Source: an uncultured Alphaproteobacteria bacterium
GTDB lineage: Bacteria; Pseudomonadota; Alphaproteobacteria; Rs-D84
Length of the DNA stretch: 10,867 nt
Direction of reading: 5' to 3'
Assembly: GCA_944390185.1 (NCBI GenBank)
Contig: CALXPA010000023.1
Coordinates: 1 to 10,867 of the forward strand
Shown piece by piece: positions 1-4,845 of the stretch. Position numbers and translations under genes: made by a program. Each line of letters begins with the position of its first letter. Position 1 is the stretch's first letter. Below the pieces are notes generated by a model. That model was not told the DNA's origin and searched no databases. It saw only the letters and a program-made list of their open reading frames with translations.

Positions 1-16
1 GCACATTGGACGCAAT

Positions 17-45
17 AAAAATCCCGGATTTCCGGGAAAATAAAA
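17..45 (-). terminator. Hairpin flanked by A/T tracts, possible terminator
   Basis: TCCCGGA (22-28) pairs with TCCGGGA (31-37) around a tiny T-rich loop. On the minus strand the stem is followed by a run of T, the format of a Rho-independent terminator; on the plus strand it is followed by A-rich sequence. No minus-strand gene lies immediately to the right, so it may block antisense transcription or belong to a unit outside the window. Function uncertain. Confidence 0.35.
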
Positions 46-100
46 TTAAAAATATTGCCTAATCCAAACGGTGGTTTTTATGGCAACACAGGGGGATGCG

Positions 101-1321
101 ATGCGACATCTGGTACACAGTGTAATTTGCGGGTTGTTTGCGATGGTTGTAACTGTATCTGGCGCCTATGCTGACCAGTACAGTACATATCGGGATTTGT
201 TGATGTATTATCAAAGTGCGCTGGCTTCGCAACAAGGATACGAAATTAGGGACAGCAGTGTGGTCCTGCCACAGTGTTCCGGAATACTAGAGACGGTTGT
301 TACATTAAGTACGGTGGGGGCGGACTGGGTAAATTTCTTTTTCCCGGATACGGGTGGTGACCCGGCGGCTATTGATACAGATATGGCGGCAGAGTTTTGT
401 GTTTATGTTTTGGGGCTGCATGACGAAATGACAGATCCGTGTCCGTATCATGATGAAAACGCGTGTTTGCCGTATGCAACTGCTGATGCTGGTGCCGGGA
501 TGGATGCCGCGGTCGGATGTATGATGTTTTTGCGCGATTTCAACGAGAATGATATGGGGTTGGATGGCAATGCCCAGGTTATTATGAGTGAAATTCTGGA
601 TTATGGTGGAGATATAGTAGGTACCACGAAAGACTATATTTGTAATGGCCAGAGTACTGGTGCGGCGACCGGTGATTTTTGGGCGCCATTACCGTCTGGT
701 ACATTGCCCAGTCCCAGACGCGGTTCGCTGGATTCGTGTCAGCGGGTCGATGTTGTTATGCACATAATGTCCCGGATGGGGGCCGTTATTGATGGCATGT
801 GGGAGAGCGTTTTCACTATGGATATGGAAACATTAGCCCAGGCAGTAGCAGAGCCGATATGCTTGGAAAGCGTGGGGTTGCATGAATTATTCAGTATGCA
901 ACCGGTGTGTGAAAAAGTTGTGCGCGGCGTTGTTGGACGGTATTGGGCATGCTGGGCGGATCGGTTTGATTCAGCCCAGATGCAAGAGTTGTACCGATGT
1001 CGCTATGAAAATGACAAGAAATGTGCATATGATATCATCACGAGTGTGATAGATCGTTGCAGCCAGGAAGGCTATACTACGTATTGCCCAAGTGGAATTA
1101 CCGCGGCGCCTGTTGATTGTTTAGAAGAAGAGTGGGGCAATTTTGCGTGCCAGGCCTGTGGTGCCCGTGGAAGAATTTCGTCGGATGCCAAAGCATTTAT
1201 TGACGAGTGTGATTATACAACAATTTCTGGTACAGGGTCTGATTATACGGGCGAGTATGAAGATGAATCGGTCGAGTGTGTTTTTGAATTTTACCCGACG
1301 ATAACGGCAGATGGGGATTGA
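101..1321 (+). CDS. Secreted cysteine-rich protein of unknown family, paralogue 1
   Basis: I do not recognise a characterised family. The reading frame is open from a GTG at 71, but ATG 101 is preferred: AGGGGGA lies 4 nt before it and translation from there opens with a classic signal peptide (residues 1-24, basic start, hydrophobic core, cleavage after AYA). The 406-aa product is acidic, has 19 cysteines after the signal peptide and no transmembrane segment. Visible motifs are FPDTGGDPAAI (81-91), a C-Q-R-V...M-H segment (213-221), WGNFACQACG (345-354), FIDEC (366-370) and a Gly/Ser/Thr stretch SGTGSDYTG (376-384). All recur in the next gene, so the two arose by tandem duplication. The stop codon overlaps an in-frame ATG of the next gene, indicating co-transcription. 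Export and disulfide bonding are inferred from the signal peptide and cysteines; surface or extracellular function is possible but unproven. Confidence 0.85.
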   Translation: MRHLVHSVICGLFAMVVTVSGAYADQYSTYRDLLMYYQSALASQQGYEIRDSSVVLPQCSGILETVVTLSTVGADWVNFFFPDTGGDPAAIDTDMAAEFCVYVLGLHDEMTDPCPYHDENACLPYATADAGAGMDAAVGCMMFLRDFNENDMGLDGNAQVIMSEILDYGGDIVGTTKDYICNGQSTGAATGDFWAPLPSGTLPSPRRGSLDSCQRVDVVMHIMSRMGAVIDGMWESVFTMDMETLAQAVAEPICLESVGLHELFSMQPVCEKVVRGVVGRYWACWADRFDSAQMQELYRCRYENDKKCAYDIITSVIDRCSQEGYTTYCPSGITAAPVDCLEEEWGNFACQACGARGRISSDAKAFIDECDYTTISGTGSDYTGEYEDESVECVFEFYPTITADGD

Positions 1322-1322
1322 G

Positions 1323-2546
1323 ATGAAAAAATTATTTGCGGGCGTGCTGGGCATATTTATGGGGTTTATTGGACCCGCCCATGCGGATGAAGATACCTAT
1401 AACTATTTATTATCGCAGTATGCTAGCGAGAGTTTCGATTACAAGGTCGTGGTCGAGTCTGATTTGTCGTTGGCCGAATGTTCGGCAATATGGGAAATTT
1501 ATTTAACATTGCGTTCACTGGGGGCGGGGTGGGTGGATATGTTGTTCCCTGATGCAGGGGGTGATCCGGCACAAATTTTGTCCGAAGATGCGTTCAGATT
1601 TTGTGCGGAACAGTTTGGCTTGCATCGCGATACGAAGGAAGAAGTATGTCCATGTTCGCGCTATTGTCAAACATATGATGATTCGTCATTAAATATGGCC
1701 GCCGCCCGGGGATGTGCGATGTTGTTCTTGGCCGCGAACGGGGAACATAATGACACATCCGGGTACAGCAGTTATTTGAATGATTTTATGTCGGTGATGC
1801 AAGATGCGCTGTATGATGGAACTGATTTGAGCACAGATGATGCGGCGATGTATTTTTGTCGGGGTGATACGAATCATTCTGATATCAGCGAGTTTTGGAT
1901 TGCGCTGGATTATGAACTGGAGTCGTGCCAGATGATGATTGGTTCTTGCGGTTATCATAGTGTCGGATGCGAACGGGTCGCAACACTGATGCATACGATT
2001 GCGCGATTTTGGATTTGGCAGGGCATGAATTACAGTGATTTGTATTCACAAAGATATTATTTATATGACGTTATATGTAATTTGAACCATAGTGATTTTT
2101 TGTTGTTTGGCGCCGATTCATCTGCGTGCCAGAATAATATTGATATTATATTGGATAACTTTTCGGGTTGTTGGGATCAGTATTGGAATGATACAACATT
2201 CTTAGATGATTTATGGAATAATCGCTATGTACTGGATTGGGATGATCAAGGCCGGCAAGTTCCTGCATCAAATGCGCTGATTTATGATGTTTTAGATACG
2301 TGTGCGACAGAATTTCCAGATGCCGCCGCAATATGCCCGGCGTACTGTATGCCGACCAGATGTACGGAGAATTATTGGGGGACATATCAGTGCAGTGAGT
2401 GCGGGGTAAATAACAACCAGGCACCAAAGAGCTTTGTTGATGAATGTGCGTCGGGGCTGGGGTTCACGGGGACAAAGTCTGATCGTACGGGTACATTTCA
2501 ATATAGCGAGACGTGTGAATACGGATTGGTCGGTCTGGGGGCATGA
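1323..2546 (+). CDS. Secreted cysteine-rich protein of unknown family, paralogue 2
   Basis: This is the second member of the tandem pair, 407 aa. ATG 1323 is chosen over ATG 1311 because GGGGA (1313-1317) is correctly spaced before it and the protein then starts MKKLF with a signal peptide of 21 residues ending AHA. Twenty-one cysteines follow. Shared blocks with paralogue 1 are FPDAGGDPAQI (75-85), M-x-A-A-x-G-C (125-131), a Cys...F-W-x-x-L block (179-195), C-E-R-V...M-H (216-224), WGTYQCSECG (352-361), FVDEC (371-375) and TGTKSDRTG (382-390). Cys spacing near the C-terminus is almost the same (10, 3, 15, 23 residues here; 10, 3, 17, 23 in the neighbour). The middle part, rich in Asp, Asn, Tyr and Trp, is divergent. 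It lies 1 nt after the previous stop, so translational coupling is likely. No enzymatic motif was recognised. It is probably periplasmic or extracellular and disulfide-stabilised, by inference. Confidence 0.85.
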   Translation: MKKLFAGVLGIFMGFIGPAHADEDTYNYLLSQYASESFDYKVVVESDLSLAECSAIWEIYLTLRSLGAGWVDMLFPDAGGDPAQILSEDAFRFCAEQFGLHRDTKEEVCPCSRYCQTYDDSSLNMAAARGCAMLFLAANGEHNDTSGYSSYLNDFMSVMQDALYDGTDLSTDDAAMYFCRGDTNHSDISEFWIALDYELESCQMMIGSCGYHSVGCERVATLMHTIARFWIWQGMNYSDLYSQRYYLYDVICNLNHSDFLLFGADSSACQNNIDIILDNFSGCWDQYWNDTTFLDDLWNNRYVLDWDDQGRQVPASNALIYDVLDTCATEFPDAAAICPAYCMPTRCTENYWGTYQCSECGVNNNQAPKSFVDECASGLGFTGTKSDRTGTFQYSETCEYGLVGLGA

Positions 2547-2583
2547 TATTCGTGCCACAGGATTCGCGCTGTACCATCCCGTG

Positions 2584-2610
2584 ACGCGGGGCCCCCGCGT
2601 TCTTCTTATT
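2584..2610 (+). terminator. Rho-independent terminator of the Cys-rich gene pair
   Basis: ACGCGGG (2584-2590) and CCCGCGT (2594-2600) form a perfect 7-bp GC-rich stem with a 3-nt loop, followed by the T-rich tail TCTTCTTATTT. It lies 38 nt after the stop of the second Cys-rich gene. It also borders the palindromic repeat cluster and may itself derive from one of those repeats. Confidence 0.55.
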
Positions 2611-2627
2611 TGTCATCCCGTGGCTCG
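2611..2627 (+). repeat. Truncated half-unit of the GTCATCCC palindromic repeat
   Basis: TGTCATCCCGTGGCTCG matches the left end of the composite element 38 nt further on, then the similarity stops and no matching right arm follows. A decayed or partial copy. Confidence 0.5.
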
Positions 2628-2649
2628 CTCCTCAGTGTTCTCCTTACTT

Positions 2650-2780
2650 GTCATCCCGCGGCTTGACCGCGGGATCCAGGTGAATTGGCGTCCTGTGCGG
2701 CAGCACAGACAACAGCGATTTGTGTCGCTGCGCGACGAGTTAATTAACCTGGGCCCCGCGATCAAGTCGCGGGGTGACAA
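2650..2780. repeat. Composite four-hairpin palindromic element, copy A
   Basis: This 131-bp element has near-inverted ends, GTCATCCC at the left and GGGGTGACAA at the right. Hairpin 1 is CCCGCGG / CCGCGGG with loop CTTGA (2655-2673). CCAGGT (2676-2681) can pair with ACCTGG (2747-2752), enclosing hairpin 2, CTGTGC / GCACAG with loop GGCA (2693-2708), and hairpin 3, CAGCGA / TCGCTG with loop TTTGTG (2713-2730). Hairpin 4 is CCCCGCGA / TCGCGGGG with loop TCAAG (2754-2774). A palindrome TTAATTAA sits at 2740-2747. A second copy begins 319 bp downstream; positions 2701-2758 are identical in it, whereas the 11-nt linker 2682-2692 is unrelated. It encodes no transposase, so it would have to be a non-autonomous or REP-like element. 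It lies between convergent genes, a typical place for such repeats. Confidence 0.8.
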
Positions 2781-2795
2781 GGGGAATGGGCGCGA

Positions 2796-2811
2796 ACCGC
2801 GGGGTGACAAG
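2796..2811. repeat. Right half-unit of the palindromic repeat
   Basis: ACCGCGGGGTGACAAG repeats the right terminus of the composite element without its left arm. It begins 16 nt after copy A. Confidence 0.5.
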
Positions 2812-2830
2812 AGAAATGCCTGCGGCGCAA

Positions 2831-2858
2831 TGGATCCCGGCCTGCGCCGGGATGACGA
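2831..2858. repeat. Simple palindromic unit, GGATCCC / GGGATGAC type
   Basis: CCCGGC (2836-2841) pairs perfectly with GCCGGG (2846-2851) around the loop CTGC, flanked by TGGAT on the left and ATGACGA on the right. Read on the minus strand it begins GTCATCCC, like the composite element, but has a different stem and loop. Short palindromes of this form are common in alphaproteobacterial intergenic DNA, as far as I recall. Confidence 0.6.
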
Positions 2859-2864
2859 CAGAGA

Positions 2865-2883
2865 GGGGCCGCGGGGTGACAAG
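2865..2883. repeat. Right half-unit of the palindromic repeat
   Basis: A GGGGCCGCGG block followed by GGTGACAA; the same 18 nt recur at 3105-3122 after copy B. It ends the first sub-cluster of repeats. Confidence 0.5.
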
Positions 2884-2968
2884 AATTTACATTAGCTTTC
2901 TTTTCCTTGAAAAAAAAAGAACTTAAGTGCATGTAATTCTAGAAAAGGTGCGAGAGTCTCTTTTCTCT
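2884..2968. other. AT-rich spacer between the two repeat sub-clusters
   Basis: I see no gene here. The stretch is AT-rich and contains A9 followed by GAACTTA (2910-2925), 15 nt of which recur inside the candidate promoter of the DsbA-like gene. AGAAAAG (2941-2947) can pair with CTTTTCT (2960-2966) around a 12-nt interior. A weak promoter is conceivable but no good -35/-10 pair is present on either strand. Confidence 0.4.
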
Positions 2969-3098
2969 GTCATCCCGCGGCTTGACCGCGGGATCCAGGT
3001 ATTTTAACTTCTGTGCGTCAGCACAGACAACAGCGATTTGTGTCGCTGCGCGACGAGTTAATTAACCTGGGCCCCGGTGTCAAGCACCGGGGTGACAA
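2969..3098. repeat. Composite four-hairpin palindromic element, copy B
   Basis: This 130-bp second copy has the same architecture as copy A. Hairpin 1 is identical (2974-2992). CCAGGT (2995-3000) faces ACCTGG (3065-3070). Hairpin 2 has loop GTCA instead of GGCA (3011-3026). Hairpin 3 is identical (3031-3048). Hairpin 4 has the same loop TCAAG, but its arms are CCCCGGTG (3072-3079) and CACCGGGG (3085-3092): the arms differ from copy A on both sides while every base pair is kept. The linker 3001-3010 is unrelated to that of copy A and 1 nt shorter. Confidence 0.8.
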
Positions 3099-3104
3099 AA
3101 AAGG

Positions 3105-3155
3105 GGGGCCGCGGGGTGACAAAGGGATGACGGCAGCGGGCGCGCGGGGTGACAA
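3105..3155. repeat. Two right half-units of the palindromic repeat
   Basis: GGGGTGACAA boxes preceded by GC-rich arms occur at 3113-3122 and 3146-3155, directly after copy B. A weaker GGGATGACG lies at 3124-3132. None has a matching left arm. The stretch from here to 3190 holds no gene. Confidence 0.5.
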
Positions 3156-3190
3156 AATAAAAACACTCGGGTCGCGGGGAGGGGGCAATG

Positions 3191-3218
3191 AAAAAATCCC
3201 GCCGGTGGCGGGATTTTT
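3191..3218 (-). terminator. Rho-independent terminator of the DsbA-like gene
   Basis: On the plus strand AAAAAA is followed by TCCCGCC (3197-3203), loop GGT, GGCGGGA (3207-3213) and TTTTT (3214-3218). On the minus strand this is a strong 7-bp stem followed by six T, 19 nt after the stop of the DsbA-like gene. The symmetrical A and T tracts let it work in both directions, which suits its position between convergent transcription units. Confidence 0.8.
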
Positions 3219-3236
3219 GTATAACGTGTCCAGCGA

Positions 3237-4070
3237 TTATTCCGCTTCGTCCAGTGCACTTTCAATTTGTGCCGCTGGGATCGCGCCCGGGAATGCCTGT
3301 TCGCCGATAATCAAGAACGGTGTTCCGCTGATGTCAAAGCGTTGTGCCATTTCACGAACGTTTCTCAATTCGCGGGCAACGACGTCGCTGTCCATATCTT
3401 TCTTTAACTGTTCTGTATCCAGACCAGCTTCTTTGGCCATCTTTATCACGTTGGCTTCTACTTTTTCTGCCAATTTAGATTGATCTTTCAAATCTTCGGA
3501 AGTGTAGAATTCACGTGTCATCAACATGTCTGTCAATGCGGCGGCCTTGTCCTTGTCCTGCATGTTTGCAGCGATCACTGCACGTGCCGGACCATCAGAC
3601 AATGCACCGTGTATCGAGAAGTTCTTGATTACAACGCGTGTGTCATCGCGATCTGCCAATACGCGTTCCAGTTCACCATGTACGCGGCGGCAATATGGGC
3701 AAGAGAAGTCTGTCCATACATAAATCGTCTTTTTCGCATCGCGGTTACCCAACACTGGGGCGTCACGCATCATCTTGTCCCCTTCGGAACGGACGTATTT
3801 GCGAATTTGTTTGTTCTTTTCAGCCTGTTGCTGTTCCTGCATACCATTGACCATTTCCTGAACGATCAGCGGATTCACAGCCGTCAAGTAATATGGCATG
3901 TACAGGCGGCACACACTGCCCGCGATCAGAATAATGGCAATTAAGTTAATGCATTTGCCCATCACAATATTCCCAGCCGATGGTTTTTTGCCGTCCGTCT
4001 TCGGCAGTAACATGCCGCCAAACAAAAACAACAGAATACCAACAACCAGAACCAAGATTGTCCAAGTCAT
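3237..4070 (-). CDS. Membrane-anchored DsbA-family thiol:disulfide oxidoreductase
   Basis: This 277-aa protein carries a thioredoxin-fold DsbA domain with the active site F-S-C-P-Y-C (Cys124 and Cys127) in the context YVWTDFSCPYCRRV, and the cis-proline loop S-G-T-P (Pro251) before FLIIGEQAFPGAIP. In this family the CxxC pair transfers disulfides to exported proteins or shuffles them. The N-terminus holds two hydrophobic segments (about 3-22 and 38-58) joined by a Lys-rich loop, so by the positive-inside rule the loop is cytoplasmic and the catalytic domain is periplasmic. A charged Gln/Lys-rich linker (about 77-105) separates anchor and domain. Many DsbA proteins have a cleaved signal peptide, so a two-helix anchor is less usual. 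The start is supported by AGGAG 6 nt before ATG. It has its own promoter and terminator and is probably monocistronic. The exact subfamily (Com1/BdbD-like) is not resolved, so no gene symbol is given. Confidence 0.88.
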   Translation of the reverse strand: MTWTILVLVVGILLFLFGGMLLPKTDGKKPSAGNIVMGKCINLIAIILIAGSVCRLYMPYYLTAVNPLIVQEMVNGMQEQQQAEKNKQIRKYVRSEGDKMMRDAPVLGNRDAKKTIYVWTDFSCPYCRRVHGELERVLADRDDTRVVIKNFSIHGALSDGPARAVIAANMQDKDKAAALTDMLMTREFYTSEDLKDQSKLAEKVEANVIKMAKEAGLDTEQLKKDMDSDVVARELRNVREMAQRFDISGTPFLIIGEQAFPGAIPAAQIESALDEAE

Positions 4071-4100
4071 AGTTTTCTCCTTTGTCTGTTGAACGGTGTT

Positions 4101-4129
4101 AGCATAAACAAAAAAAAGAACTTAGGCAA
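4101..4129 (-). promoter_or_regulatory. Candidate sigma-70 promoter of the DsbA-like gene
   Basis: On the minus strand TTGCCT (4129-4124) and TATGCT (4106-4101) are separated by 17 nt containing a T8 run. The -10 lies 30 nt upstream of the ATG, leaving room for the good AGGAG ribosome binding site. Confidence 0.5.
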
Positions 4130-4149
4130 GGAAAATAAATCGCTTTTTT

Positions 4150-4800
4150 TCAGTTTTTTATCAGTTTGCGCGCAATTGGTAGGTCGGTACCCATTGTCAT
4201 GCAGATCTGTTCAATAAATCGACGTGTCGTATCCAACGTCAGCGGCAGTTTATATAACCTGGGGGCGTATGGGGCGCCGCACTGTTCGCATATTGCGCGG
4301 CCGGTGCGTGGGGATATGTATGCCAAATTATCATGGGTGCCGCACGAACCACATACCCCCAGGTTCAGTCCGTACCCCAGTTCACGTAATAATTCTGATT
4401 CCCAGTGCAGGTACGCATCAATCCTGGTCGGGCCAATCAGATTTTCCATCAGTTGCAGTGTTTCTGTGTACAAGTGTTTATATTGTTCGCGTTCTGGTAA
4501 CAGTTTCGCAACCAAGGCAAATGCACTGTTCATCAGTCCCAGTGCGTCTGGTATGCCCATCAACGCGGTTGATGCGTTACGTCCGGATTCCCAATGAAAT
4601 GTCCCCAGCTGGGAATCCAGGCGGGCGTTCCATGATACTGTGCCAATCTGGGCCACCAGTGGACGGTTCTTGCGCGCAATCTGGCTGGCACGCATGATGC
4701 CACACATCACACCATAATCATACGTAAAAACACGCGCCACGGAATCGCGTTCGCCAAACGGATGCAAATTTACTAAAATTCCCACAGATTCCAGTTGCAT
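4150..4800 (-). CDS. recO: DNA repair protein RecO
   Basis: RecO is a recombination mediator that, with RecR, helps load RecA on SSB-coated single-stranded DNA in the RecFOR pathway. The 216-aa product has the N-terminal OB-fold pattern (residues 1-70: VGILVNLHPFGERDSVARVFTYDYG, followed by a Gly-Ile-x-Arg-Ala stretch), a helical middle, and the zinc-finger pair C150-G-S-C153 and C171-E-Q-C174 typical of many RecO proteins. It is somewhat shorter than the usual ~240 aa, with no sign of truncation. It begins 45 nt after the stop of slt on the same strand. No ribosome binding site precedes ATG 4800, but TATAAT ends 8 nt before it, so it may be made from its own, possibly leaderless, transcript in addition to read-through from slt. 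Confidence 0.88.
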   Translation of the reverse strand: MQLESVGILVNLHPFGERDSVARVFTYDYGVMCGIMRASQIARKNRPLVAQIGTVSWNARLDSQLGTFHWESGRNASTALMGIPDALGLMNSAFALVAKLLPEREQYKHLYTETLQLMENLIGPTRIDAYLHWESELLRELGYGLNLGVCGSCGTHDNLAYISPRTGRAICEQCGAPYAPRLYKLPLTLDTTRRFIEQICMTMGTDLPIARKLIKN

Positions 4801-4808
4801 TTATTCGG

Positions 4809-4814
4809 ATTATA
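4809..4814 (-). promoter_or_regulatory. Perfect -10 hexamer 8 nt before the recO start
   Basis: TATAAT reads on the minus strand at 4814-4809, followed by CCGAATAA and the recO ATG. No convincing -35 lies 15-19 nt upstream (only T-rich sequence). If active, transcription would begin at or within a couple of nucleotides of the start codon. Confidence 0.4.
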
Positions 4815-4845
4815 TATCCAGATGGCGAAAAAATACAGCCAAAGA

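Noticed and set aside
55..84. TTGCCT...TATGGC as promoter of the Cys-rich gene pair
   Set aside because: Spacing is 18 nt and the -10 is poor; the predicted start would fall on the ribosome binding site. The true promoter may lie at or before the window edge.
2434..2895. Open frame of 153 codons overlapping the end of the second Cys-rich gene and the repeats
   Set aside because: It overlaps a well-supported gene in another frame and then translates palindromic repeats (giving VIPRLDRGIQ-like and RGDK strings, a familiar annotation artefact). No ribosome binding site.
2611..3155. CRISPR-like array of repeats
   Set aside because: Units are palindromic, of unequal length, present in both orientations, with irregular spacing and no cas genes.
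3013..3483. Open frame of 156 codons starting in repeat copy B
   Set aside because: It starts inside the repeat, crosses the DsbA-gene terminator and runs antisense to that gene; no ribosome binding site or plausible protein.
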